Shown piece by piece: positions 1-7,783 of a stretch of DNA of 31,025 nucleotides. The DNA lies in the IMG/VR virus record IMGVR_UViG_3300042695_000429, positions 1-31,025 of that record; one strand, written 5' to 3'. Every line of letters begins with the position of its first letter. The stretch's first letter is position 1. The stretch is from a virus. Under the pieces are notes generated by a model. It was not told the origin of the DNA and ran no database searches. It was given only the letters and a program-made list of their open reading frames with translations. A program made the position numbers and the translations under genes.

Positions 1-3
1 AGC

Positions 4-864
4 ATGTCTGGTAGTGGGTCGAACCAAGGAAACTATCCCGACGTAAGTCCATCCTACTGGAAGCTCGTAGCGCAGGCCGGAAGCCAAGGGGCGACTGGCG
101 ATACCGGCGCGACAGGACAAAACGGCCAAGACGGAGCGGTCGGACCTTCTGGTCCTTCCATCGCTGAATGGGATAGTGGCACGACCTACTTCGCAGGTAA
201 CGCCGCAACCTACAACAACGCCATCTTCGTGTGCGTTTCTGGGGGTATTACCGGAGGTAATTACCCTCCGGATAACGCCGGCTGGGTGCTGGCATCGGAT
301 AACTACTTCGCTCGCTTTTCTACTGTTTACGGAAAGGTCAATCGATCCGGCGACACGTTTACCGGGAAAGTAAACACGACCGCTACGGCAACGACCGCCC
401 CGCTTAATATTGCCCCACAGGCTACCGCCCCCTCCTCTACTATCGCTGGCGACATTTGGATTGCCACCAACATCAACTACCGGGATGTGAACGGAGTTGC
501 AAAAGCCGTAGCCAACACGAACACTTCCAACACCTACACCGCTCCGCAAATCATTCAGACAACTGTTGGGACTGTTAATGCCGCTTTGAGGGTGACTCAA
601 CTGGGAACTGGAAATGCCATCCAAGTCGAAGACAGCACAACCCCCGACGCTACGGCTTTCGTCGTAGATCAGCACGGCAAGGTCGGCATCGGCGTCGCCC
701 CGGATGCTACCGCCGCACTCAAGCTTGATGCTAATGGTATTTCGTTCAACGGACTTTCCTTCAACCCAACCAGCACCACCTCTCATAGCGGCGGTCACGA
801 TACCCTGGATCTGCTCGTCACCATCGGTGGCGTGAACTACCGCATCGGTCTTCGACCCGCCTAA
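4..864 (+). CDS. Collagen-like tail fibre protein with carbohydrate-binding-type module
   Basis: Probable receptor-binding tail fibre, 286 aa. Seen: a collagen-like Gly-X-Y stretch at about residues 27-51 (GATGDTGATGQNGQDG). It is followed by a tryptophan-rich segment (AEWDSGTTYFAGNAATYNN, ending in AGWVLAS) resembling the small CBM5/12 chitin-binding-like modules common in phage fibres. Further on are a fibre motif of the SGDTFTG type and a DQHGKVGIGVAP motif, typical of trimeric fibre shafts and tips. The C-terminus is beta-rich with no visible S74 chaperone domain. The ATG lies three bases into the window, so an upstream start or a longer fibre cannot be excluded. The stop codon overlaps the terminase start by one base (TAATG). 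Assignment as a fibre is inference from motifs and position; receptor unknown. Confidence 0.7.
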   Translation: MSGSGSNQGNYPDVSPSYWKLVAQAGSQGATGDTGATGQNGQDGAVGPSGPSIAEWDSGTTYFAGNAATYNNAIFVCVSGGITGGNYPPDNAGWVLASDNYFARFSTVYGKVNRSGDTFTGKVNTTATATTAPLNIAPQATAPSSTIAGDIWIATNINYRDVNGVAKAVANTNTSNTYTAPQIIQTTVGTVNAALRVTQLGTGNAIQVEDSTTPDATAFVVDQHGKVGIGVAPDATAALKLDANGISFNGLSFNPTSTTSHSGGHDTLDLLVTIGGVNYRIGLRPA

Positions 865-2465
865 TGGCTCGTAAGGCACCCAACGCCGAAGAGAAGCGAA
901 GGCAGGCGGAAATCGCCGAAGTCGAGGCGCAGTTGTCTGCGGCCCAGCGACTGCTCCGCGTCAAGATGGCGAGGGAGTCGCTCATCTCTTTCACCGGGAT
1001 GACCATGCCAGACCCGGAAGATCCGGACAACGTGGACAAGTCCCGCTACCAGCCGGTCAAGCACCACGAAACTATCTGTGCTGCCTTGGAGCAGGTGGAG
1101 AAGGGGCTGTACCAGCGTCTCATTATCTCCATGCCGCCTCGACATGGTAAGTCAGAACTGGCGTCACGGCGTTTCCCTGCCTGGTTCTTGGGTAAGGATC
1201 CTTACCGCCAGGTCATCTTCGCCACCTACAACGCCGACGTGGCGCAGGACTTCGGACGTTCCGTCCGTGAAATCATGCGGTCGCCTTCTTACCGCCAGGT
1301 CTTCCCTGGGTGCAAGCTGCGGACCGGCAGCCAGTCTTCCGACAAACTCCAGACCGAGGAAGGCGGACTAGCCAACTTCGTTGGCGTGGGTGGCGGCCTT
1401 ACTGGTCGTGGTGCTGACTTGCTGGTCATCGATGACCCGATCAAGGACCGCGAGGAAGCCGACTCCAAGCGTGAGCGTGACAAGCTGTGGGAGTGGTTCA
1501 CTCAAGTGGCTATGACCCGACTGATGGCCGGCGCCAGGGTGGTAATCATTATGACCCGGTGGCATGAGGATGACCTAGTGGGTCGCCTCACCGACCCGAA
1601 GAATCCCTGCTACAACGACGAAGTCGCACAGTCTTGGCGTATCCTGGCGTTGCCGGCGATTGCCGTGGAGAACGACCCGATGGAACGCGAACCTGGTCAA
1701 GCCCTATGGCCGGAGCGTTATGGCTTGGACTTCCTCAATGAGATTCGCCGGCTGAACGCCAAAGGCTTCTCGGCCTTGTACCAAGGCAAGCCTACCCCAG
1801 ACGACGGCGACTTCTTCCGCCGTGATTGGTTGAAGCCGTATCCTGGCGAACTGCCCAAGAACCTTCGATACTACTGCGTATCTGACCATGCCGTGTCTAC
1901 AGCCCAGACGGCTGACAAGACCGTGCTGCTTCCCTTCGGCCTAGACGAGGAAGACAACGTATGGATCCTGCCGGACGTGTGGTGGCGTCGCGCGTCTACG
2001 GACCAGGTCATCGACGGCATGATCGACTTGATGTCCCGCCACAAGCCCGCTAAGTGGGGAGCGGAACGCGGCCATATCTCCCAGTCCATCGGTCCGTTCC
2101 TGCGGAAAGTCCAGCAGGAGCGAGGCATCTGGACTGTGGTGGAGGAGATTACCCCGGTCAAAGACAAGCAGACCCGCGCGCAAGCGATCCGTGGACGCAT
2201 GGCGATGGGCAAGGTCTTCTTCCCCAAGTTCGCCCCCTGGTGGGCAGACGCGGAGACTGAAATGCTCAAGTTCCCTTCAGCCAGACACGATGACTTCGTG
2301 GACGCTATGGGTCTGGTCGGCTTGCTGCTCGGCACTATGGTCAGCGCGTCCCGCACCTATGAGAAACCCTCCGACATCCCCAGGAGCGGTACGCTCGCAT
2401 GGGTGAAGATGTCGGCCAAGTGGGACGAGGCGCGACGCAATCTCTTGCAGATGGGCGGTTTCTGA
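864..2465 (+). CDS. terL: Terminase large subunit
   Basis: DNA-packaging motor ATPase and headful/site nuclease, 533 aa, a normal length for the family. Seen: Walker A PPRHGKS at residues 91-97, Walker B LLVIDD at 186-191 followed by a DREEADSKRERDKLWEW helix, and a coupling motif MTRWHEDDLVGRL near 230-242. The C-terminal RNase H-like nuclease shows candidate metal ligands Asp341 (VSDHAV), Glu401 (GAERGH) and the HDDFVDA cluster (Asp476, 477, 480). The ATG overlaps the fibre TAA by one base and has no Shine-Dalgarno sequence, so translation is probably coupled. No small terminase gene is recognisable in the window; it may lie upstream. The next gene, the portal, is its docking partner. Confidence 0.97.
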   Translation: MARKAPNAEEKRRQAEIAEVEAQLSAAQRLLRVKMARESLISFTGMTMPDPEDPDNVDKSRYQPVKHHETICAALEQVEKGLYQRLIISMPPRHGKSELASRRFPAWFLGKDPYRQVIFATYNADVAQDFGRSVREIMRSPSYRQVFPGCKLRTGSQSSDKLQTEEGGLANFVGVGGGLTGRGADLLVIDDPIKDREEADSKRERDKLWEWFTQVAMTRLMAGARVVIIMTRWHEDDLVGRLTDPKNPCYNDEVAQSWRILALPAIAVENDPMEREPGQALWPERYGLDFLNEIRRLNAKGFSALYQGKPTPDDGDFFRRDWLKPYPGELPKNLRYYCVSDHAVSTAQTADKTVLLPFGLDEEDNVWILPDVWWRRASTDQVIDGMIDLMSRHKPAKWGAERGHISQSIGPFLRKVQQERGIWTVVEEITPVKDKQTRAQAIRGRMAMGKVFFPKFAPWWADAETEMLKFPSARHDDFVDAMGLVGLLLGTMVSASRTYEKPSDIPRSGTLAWVKMSAKWDEARRNLLQMGGF

Positions 2466-2480
2466 ACATAAATACTTTAA

Positions 2481-4580
2481 ATGGAAAACGAATACGAGAG
2501 CGAGGGATTCCCGGCAGAACCGATGCAGCCGGAAGTTAAGCCCTTGTCGGCGATCACCCGCGACGCCGAAAAGCCCGGTCCTTCCCGCGCCGCCCTGGTC
2601 AAGGCACTCGTCAAGAAGGTGGAACGCGCCAAGAAGCATTGGAAGAAGTCCTTTGACAAGATGAAGGAAGACACGGACTTCTACATGGGCAAGCAATGGT
2701 CGTCCAACGACACCGATGACCGCTACGTCGCCAACATCGTCCAGCGTCACGTCGGCCAGCGAGTCTCCGCCCTGTACGCCAAGAATCCGAAGTTCGTCGC
2801 CAAGCGACGCGAGACTCTGGACTTCGCCAGTTGGGAGGGCGACATGTCGTCTTTCCAGTCCATCCAGACGTCCATGCAGAATTCGATGGCGACCGGACAG
2901 CCCATGGATCCTGTGATGATTCAGACGATCCAGGACGCCCAGCAGGGTTTCGAGCGTCGCCGTATGTTGGACAAGGTGGCGAAGACCCTTGAGATTGTCG
3001 CCCACTATCAGCTCCAGGAGCAGCAGCCTTCGTTCAAAGGGCAGATGAAACAGCTCGTCCGTCGCACATGCGTGAACGGCGTGGGCTATGTGAAGATCGG
3101 TTACCAGCGCACGATGGAGAAGCGTCCGGAAGACGTGGAGCGTATCACCGACATCACGGAGCAGATGACGACACTTGAGCGTCTCGGTGCTGACAAGCAG
3201 GACGAGAAGTTCTCTGAAGACAATGAGAAGATGGAACAGCTCCGCCTGCTCCTCAATTCCCTCCAGTCCAAGCAGGACGTCATCGTACGAGAAGGCATCG
3301 TCTTCGACTTCCCGATGTCCAGTTCCATCATCGTCGATCCGAAGTGCCGTCAGTTGTCCGGCTTCGTGGGTGCTGACTGGATCGCCCAGGAATTCGTCCT
3401 CGACCTGGACGAAGTGAAGGAAGTCTACAAGATCGACCTTGGTAAGGAATTCACGGCCTACGAAGACAAGAACGAAGGCGACGAGAACTGCGACAAGGCT
3501 ACCATCTGGGAAATCTATTCCAAGAAAGACGGACTGGTGTACGTCGTGTGCGACGGCTACCACGACTTCCTCAAGGAACCGGAAGCACCGGTCCTAGACC
3601 TTGAACGCTTCTGGCCGTTCTTCCCGCTGATCTTCAACGAAGTCGATTCCGACCGAGACGTCATCCCGCCTTCCGACGTCCGATTGCTGATGCCGGTGCA
3701 GAAGGAATACAACCGCGCGCGACAGGCTCTCCGCGAGCATCGCTTCGCCAACCGCCCCCTGTACGCCACCTACGAGGGTGCCTTGTCCGAGAAGGACATC
3801 TCAAACCTCCAGGCACACCCGGCCAACGCAGTCATCAAACTCCAGAACCTGTCGCCTGGACAGGCCGTCAACTCCATCCTACAGCCGGTCCAACACGCCC
3901 CCATCGACCCTAGCCTGTACGACACGTCCATGCTACTGGACGACATGATGCGTGTGGTAGGCAGCCAGGAGGCTAACCTCGGCGGCACGTCCGCATCTAC
4001 CGCCACGGAAGTCTCCGTCGCCGAAGGCAGCCGCATGTCCAGTCTGTCGTCCAACGTGGACGACCTTGAAGACTTCCTCGGCGAACTGGCAAGGGCTGCC
4101 GGGCAGGTACTGCTCGTCCAGATGGACCAGCAGACCGTGATGAAGATCGCCGGTCCTGGCGCCGTATGGCCGCAGCTTACCGCCGGCGAAGTCGCCCAGG
4201 AGCTGATGCTTGAAGTCGAAGCCGGCTCCAATGGTCGCCCCAACAAGGCCATCCAGATTCAGAACTTTGAGCGTATCGCCCCAATCCTGCTCCAGATCCC
4301 CGGCATGAATCCCGAATTCATGGCGAAGGAAGCCCTCAAACGCATGGACGATGGCATGGATATCACGGATGCGATCCGTGCGGCCTTGCCGTCCATCGTA
4401 GCCATGAACGCCCAGAAGCAGCTCGCCCAAGGCGATCCTGCTTCCGACCCGAACATGCAGGGTGCCGCCGGTGCGACTAACGTCGCTCCCGCTCCCGGCG
4501 CGCCTGGTGCGGACGGACCGACCGCTCCCGCGTCCCCTGCGGACATCCGCTCGCAGGGCGTCCAGTACCCCAACGCTTGA
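2481..4580 (+). CDS. Portal protein (P22-type podovirus)
   Basis: Dodecameric portal through which DNA enters and leaves the capsid, 699 aa, matching the roughly 700-aa portals of P22-like and related podoviruses. Seen: an N-terminal helical region with DFYMGKQW and NIVQRHVGQRVSALYAKNPK, the conserved membrane-proximal start of this family. Next come DWIAQEFVLDLDEV and the block LLMPVQKEYNRARQALREH. A GGTSASTATEVSVAEGSR segment near residues 501-518 falls where the wing/stem helices of portals lie. The last 60 residues are an Ala/Pro/Gly-rich tail. The gene follows the terminase after 15 nt of AT-rich DNA with no ribosome-binding site. Domain limits are inferred from family knowledge, not measured. 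Confidence 0.93.
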   Translation: MENEYESEGFPAEPMQPEVKPLSAITRDAEKPGPSRAALVKALVKKVERAKKHWKKSFDKMKEDTDFYMGKQWSSNDTDDRYVANIVQRHVGQRVSALYAKNPKFVAKRRETLDFASWEGDMSSFQSIQTSMQNSMATGQPMDPVMIQTIQDAQQGFERRRMLDKVAKTLEIVAHYQLQEQQPSFKGQMKQLVRRTCVNGVGYVKIGYQRTMEKRPEDVERITDITEQMTTLERLGADKQDEKFSEDNEKMEQLRLLLNSLQSKQDVIVREGIVFDFPMSSSIIVDPKCRQLSGFVGADWIAQEFVLDLDEVKEVYKIDLGKEFTAYEDKNEGDENCDKATIWEIYSKKDGLVYVVCDGYHDFLKEPEAPVLDLERFWPFFPLIFNEVDSDRDVIPPSDVRLLMPVQKEYNRARQALREHRFANRPLYATYEGALSEKDISNLQAHPANAVIKLQNLSPGQAVNSILQPVQHAPIDPSLYDTSMLLDDMMRVVGSQEANLGGTSASTATEVSVAEGSRMSSLSSNVDDLEDFLGELARAAGQVLLVQMDQQTVMKIAGPGAVWPQLTAGEVAQELMLEVEAGSNGRPNKAIQIQNFERIAPILLQIPGMNPEFMAKEALKRMDDGMDITDAIRAALPSIVAMNAQKQLAQGDPASDPNMQGAAGATNVAPAPGAPGADGPTAPASPADIRSQGVQYPNA

Positions 4581-4605
4581 TTTAAGATAAATCGTAGCGT
4601 ATAGT
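4577..4605 (+). promoter_or_regulatory. Candidate sigma70-type promoter, possibly leaderless
   Basis: TTGATT at 4577-4582 and TATAGT at 4600-4605 are separated by exactly 17 nt (4/6 and 5/6 matches to the bacterial consensus). The expected transcription start, about 7 nt after the -10 box, falls on or next to the ATG at 4612. A transcript from here would therefore be leaderless or nearly so. It would drive scaffold and capsid and end at the terminator at 6714-6745. Judged by eye only. Confidence 0.45.
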
Positions 4606-4611
4606 AATCTC

Positions 4612-5634
4612 ATGCCCGATCCAACCGAGCCAACCGACGCCCTCGAAACGCAGGACAATGCTCCTGTGCAAGAACCCATTTCCGCACCTGTACAGGAAAC
4701 TGCACAGGAGCCGGCCGACGCTAAAGAAAATAGCCAGACTACCTCGTCGGAGTCGGGCGACCAGGACGCTAATAAGAAGCCTAAATCCCTGCTCGACGCG
4801 GTAAAACGCGCGGCGCAAGGATCGGCTGACGAGGATTCGTCCAACTCGGAAACCAACGGCAAATCCGCCTATGGAGAAGGAAACTCTACGCCTAGTCTGG
4901 ACGACACAGCGAAGGGCAAATCCTCTCCGGAAGCTGACAAGAAACTGCCGTTCCACAACCACCCTCGCTGGAAGGAGATGATCACGGAGCGTGATGCATA
5001 CCGCGCCGAATCGGATGAATTCCGAAAGGTCACTACCTTCATGTCGTCAAATGGGTTGTCCACCGAAGAAGTCGCAGAGGGGTTCCAGATAATGGCCCTA
5101 ATGAAGACCAACCCGGTAGAAGCCCACAAGAGGATCAGCGAATACAAGTCGCGGCTCGATGCTTTCGTCGGTGCGACGTTGCCCCCGGATATCCAGAAAA
5201 AGGTTGAAGAGGGTTACGTCGATGAGGAAAGCGCCAAGGAACTTGCTATGCTCAAAGCACAGCACGGTCTTTATCAGCAGCAACAGGCGAACGTGATGCA
5301 GCAGCGCGACCAACAGTCTCGCGGCAACATCCATTCTGCGGTGGTTGGTTGGGAACAGCAGATGAGGGTCAAGGATCCCGATTGGTCCGCCAAACAGGAG
5401 ATGGTCATCGACCAGGTCAAACTGATGTTGCAGGCGGAAAAGCCGAGTACTCCGGAGGAGGCTCTTGCGCTCGTTGAGCGCGCCCACTCCACTATCAAGG
5501 AGCGGCTTTCCCGATTCGCACCCCAGCGTCGGCCTGTCACCAATGTATCAAGCTCCACGTCGTCCGCCCACGCAACGGCCCAGCCGCGCAGCCTCCTAGA
5601 GGCGGTTCGTCTCGGCGCAATGCAAACCCGCTAA
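4612..5634 (+). CDS. Capsid scaffolding protein
   Basis: Probable scaffold that templates procapsid assembly, 340 aa. Assigned from position (between portal and capsid) and character: a highly acidic, Ser/Glu/Asp-rich, disordered N-terminal third (residues 1-110), a long helical centre, and a Gln-rich coiled coil around residues 205-240 (GLYQQQQANVMQQRDQQ). The C-terminus is basic and helical, as in scaffolds that bind capsid. A short motif appears at both ends: PKSLLDAV at residues 57-64 and PRSLLEAV at 325-332, which might be two equivalent binding helices. No Shine-Dalgarno precedes the ATG. A promoter candidate ends 6 nt upstream. No protease domain is visible, so cleavage is not predicted from this gene. 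Confidence 0.77.
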   Translation: MPDPTEPTDALETQDNAPVQEPISAPVQETAQEPADAKENSQTTSSESGDQDANKKPKSLLDAVKRAAQGSADEDSSNSETNGKSAYGEGNSTPSLDDTAKGKSSPEADKKLPFHNHPRWKEMITERDAYRAESDEFRKVTTFMSSNGLSTEEVAEGFQIMALMKTNPVEAHKRISEYKSRLDAFVGATLPPDIQKKVEEGYVDEESAKELAMLKAQHGLYQQQQANVMQQRDQQSRGNIHSAVVGWEQQMRVKDPDWSAKQEMVIDQVKLMLQAEKPSTPEEALALVERAHSTIKERLSRFAPQRRPVTNVSSSTSSAHATAQPRSLLEAVRLGAMQTR

Positions 5635-5646
5635 CGCACAAAACCT

Positions 5647-6690
5647 ATGGCATTCTCTAACGCAGAACTCGCTAACATCGCCGCGTCGGCCCTCGATTAC
5701 TACATCAAGGGTCCGGCCTTCGCCCAGAACATCCAGGAAAAGCCCCTGCTCAAAGCCCTCACCGGCAAGCAGAAGACTTTCCCCGGCGGTAAGGGCAACA
5801 TCAGCATCCCGGTCACGTTTGATTACACGACCGCTATCGCTGGCTTCACCCACAACGACACCGTCTCGTACGCCAACCCGGCTAACACGAAGCGCGCCTC
5901 GTACCAGTGGAAGGAAATCCATGCCGGCATCTCGCTTACGCTCACCGAGCTGAAGCACGATGGCCTTTCCGTCACGGATTCCACCACCGGTGCCTCTACG
6001 TCCAAGCACTCCGAGCGCGACCTCACGGTCCTCACCGGCATCCTGGACGAAAAGCTCAAGGACATGACCGAAGGCTGGGCGCGCTCGTTCAACGAGATGC
6101 TCTGGTCTGATGGCGTCGCCGATCCCAAGAAGGTCGCCGGCATCACCTCGCTCATCACGGACGACCCCACCTCCGGCACCGTCGGCGGTATCGACCGTGC
6201 TACGAACGCCAAGTGGCGCAACCGCGCCGCTGTCGGTGCGAACGCCATCGTCTACGTCTCCGGCCAGCAGAAGATCAGCGAGTTCCTCCGCAAGGAAGTT
6301 CGTCAGCTGACCCGCTTCGGTGGCAAGCCCTCCCTGGTCCTTTGCGGTTCCGGCTTCCTTGAGAAGCTCGACCTCGAAATCACCAGCAAGGGTACCTACA
6401 CCCAGTCTGGCTTCGCCAAGGGCAACACCGACATCGGTCTGTCCGGCATCACCATGCAGGGTATCGGTGAGTTCGTCTACGACCCGACCCTCGATGACCT
6501 GGGCTTCACGAACCGTGCCTACTTCATCGACACCAACAACATCAACCTCATGGTGATGGATGGTGAAGACAAGAAGCAGCACAACCCCGCCCGCCCGCAT
6601 GACCAGTACGTTCTGTACCGCGCCATGACCTGGACCGGCGGCCTCGTTGGTAAGCAGTTCACCGGCTGCGCTGTCTACGAAATCGACTAA
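5647..6690 (+). CDS. Major capsid protein (HK97 fold)
   Basis: Major head subunit, 347 aa. Seen: N-terminal helix then QEKPLLKALTGKQKTFPGGKG and an extended-loop-like beta segment (GFTHNDTVSYANPANTKRAS). After it comes YQWKEIHAGISLTLTELKHDG, a long spine-helix-like region with NEMLWSDG, and a C-terminal set of strands (NLMVMDGEDKKQHNP, TWTGGLVGKQFTGCAVYEID). These are typical of HK97-fold capsid proteins in podovirus metagenomic genomes. Codon use is very GC3-rich and uniform, as expected of the most highly expressed gene. The stop codon lies within an 8-bp hairpin and a strong intrinsic terminator follows. The exact capsid subfamily was not resolved. Confidence 0.93.
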   Translation: MAFSNAELANIAASALDYYIKGPAFAQNIQEKPLLKALTGKQKTFPGGKGNISIPVTFDYTTAIAGFTHNDTVSYANPANTKRASYQWKEIHAGISLTLTELKHDGLSVTDSTTGASTSKHSERDLTVLTGILDEKLKDMTEGWARSFNEMLWSDGVADPKKVAGITSLITDDPTSGTVGGIDRATNAKWRNRAAVGANAIVYVSGQQKISEFLRKEVRQLTRFGGKPSLVLCGSGFLEKLDLEITSKGTYTQSGFAKGNTDIGLSGITMQGIGEFVYDPTLDDLGFTNRAYFIDTNNINLMVMDGEDKKQHNPARPHDQYVLYRAMTWTGGLVGKQFTGCAVYEID

Positions 6691-6702
6691 TCGGTAGTCG
6701 AT
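6682..6702 (+). other. Hairpin over the capsid gene stop codon
   Basis: Perfect 8-bp inverted repeat ATCGACTA / TAGTCGAT (6682-6689 and 6695-6702) around a 5-nt loop. The left arm contains the last capsid codons and part of the TAA. It may protect the capsid mRNA 3' end or work with the terminator 12 nt downstream. Confidence 0.5.
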
Positions 6703-6713
6703 AGACTCCCCCA

Positions 6714-6745
6714 GGGGGTGGTTACGCAAGTAGCCACCCCCTTTT
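6714..6745 (+). terminator. Intrinsic terminator after capsid gene
   Basis: A 12-bp GC-rich stem (GGGGGTGGTTAC at 6714-6725 with GTAGCCACCCCC at 6730-6741, one G-U pair) closes on a GCAA tetraloop of the GNRA class. It is followed by TTTT and a T-rich run. A run of five C at 6708-6712 could compete for the G run, which leaves room for a weak alternative fold. Confidence 0.88.
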
Positions 6746-6781
6746 GCTTGCAACAATGGCAAGCCGTGGCACGATGTATGG

Positions 6782-7078
6782 ATGGAATACGCCAACGTAG
6801 AAGTCCGACTCGCCGGCTCCCTTGAGAACACCGTTCGCAAGGAAGTCTCCTCCCCCGAAATCGCCGTCATCAAAGCCCTCCACGGCCACGATGCTGTCGT
6901 GAACATCAAGAAGTCCCGCGTCTCTCCGGTCGAACAGGCCGTCGAGCGTGATCGCCTTGGTAAGTTCTACGGCGATGACGTCATCGCCAAGTTCTTCCCT
7001 GGAGTCACCTCCAAGCTTCCGACCACCCTCGCCGAGGTTGGCGTCGAAGTGCCGGAAGAAACCTCCAAGAAGAAGTAA
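6782..7078 (+). CDS. Small virion-block protein of unknown function
   Basis: 98 aa, no function recognised. It is charged, with a segment SSPEIAVIKALHGHDAVVNI and a Lys-rich C-terminus (EETSKKK). Similar short proteins often sit between capsid and adaptor genes in podoviruses of this organisation, so a head-completion or accessory role is possible but not shown. Start chosen at the ATG at 6782; two nearby ATGs (6774, 6778) are in other frames. The 36 nt between terminator and start contain a 6-bp inverted repeat (GCTTGC / GCAAGC, 6746-6751 and 6759-6764) and TTGCAA at 6748-6753. These could belong to a promoter that restarts transcription. Confidence 0.62.
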   Translation: MEYANVEVRLAGSLENTVRKEVSSPEIAVIKALHGHDAVVNIKKSRVSPVEQAVERDRLGKFYGDDVIAKFFPGVTSKLPTTLAEVGVEVPEETSKKK

Positions 7079-7081
7079 CCG

Positions 7082-7780
7082 ATGGCTCGCGGCACCCAGC
7101 TCTCCGCGCTGGTCGATGCCCTGCGGGCAGAGATCGGTGCTTCGACCAACGTGGCGATGGGAGTTAACTCCCTGCCGGCGTTGAAGCAGATCCTTAATCG
7201 CACCCAATCCTGGCTGTGGGAAAAGTTCGACTGGCCGTTCGCGTATATCGAGCGAGACGAGCAAATGGTAAACGGCTCTCGGTACTACGGTTTCGACCCA
7301 GAGATCGACTTCGGTAGGATCACGGAATGCCACGTCAAGTACTCGGACAGCTGGCGCAAGCTGGACTACGGCATCGGCACGGAGCAGTATAACTCTTCGG
7401 ACATCGCCGACGGCGACAAGGAAGATCCGCCCACCCGGTGGCGTCACTACGAAGGTAACCAGTTTGAAGTCTGGCCTACCCCTTCCAGCAACGAGTGCGT
7501 CGTACGTTTCAAGGCTATCAAGCGACTGCCCAAGATGGTCAATGACCACGACCTGGCTTTGCTTGACGACAATCTGATCGTCCTGTTCGCCGCTGCCGAG
7601 ATGCTCGCCCGCGCGAAGTCTGATGACGCCCAGGGCAAGATGAGTGCTGCCAACGAACTGTTCACCAAGCTCAAGGGCAGCGGCATCAAGAATGATGTCT
7701 TCGTGATGGGAGGCGGTATGCCTGTTGAAGGTCAAAGCTTCCTTAACGGCGCGCGTATCCTGCCCAGCACCAGGGTCTAA
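7082..7780 (+). CDS. Head-tail adaptor (tail tubular A / gp4-like)
   Basis: Probable adaptor ring joining portal and nozzle, 232 aa. Seen: an N-terminal helical start (SALVDALRAEIGASTN), the block LKQILNRTQSWLWEKFDWPF, a central beta region with WRKLDYG and RWRHYEGNQFEVWPTP, then a helical C-terminal half (LLDDNLIVLFAAAEMLARAKS). This order (LNRTQ-WLW-DWPF followed by FEVWP-P) is characteristic of podovirus adaptor proteins that sit between capsid and nozzle genes. The start lies 3 nt after the previous stop; the nozzle starts 3 nt after this stop. Function is inferred from these motifs and gene order. Confidence 0.74.
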   Translation: MARGTQLSALVDALRAEIGASTNVAMGVNSLPALKQILNRTQSWLWEKFDWPFAYIERDEQMVNGSRYYGFDPEIDFGRITECHVKYSDSWRKLDYGIGTEQYNSSDIADGDKEDPPTRWRHYEGNQFEVWPTPSSNECVVRFKAIKRLPKMVNDHDLALLDDNLIVLFAAAEMLARAKSDDAQGKMSAANELFTKLKGSGIKNDVFVMGGGMPVEGQSFLNGARILPSTRV

Positions 7781-7783
7781 TTT

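Noticed and set aside
2277-3563. 428-residue open frame on the minus strand opposite the portal gene
   Set aside because: It is the antisense shadow of a strongly supported portal gene; its composition (His/Leu/Val-rich) follows from the GC-rich codon pattern opposite.
3933-4862. 309-residue minus-strand frame across the portal-scaffold junction
   Set aside because: Spans two well supported plus-strand genes and the promoter candidate; no recognisable protein features.
5596-6909. 437-residue open frame on the minus strand opposite the capsid gene
   Set aside because: Shadow of the capsid gene; it also crosses the terminator and shows no domain.
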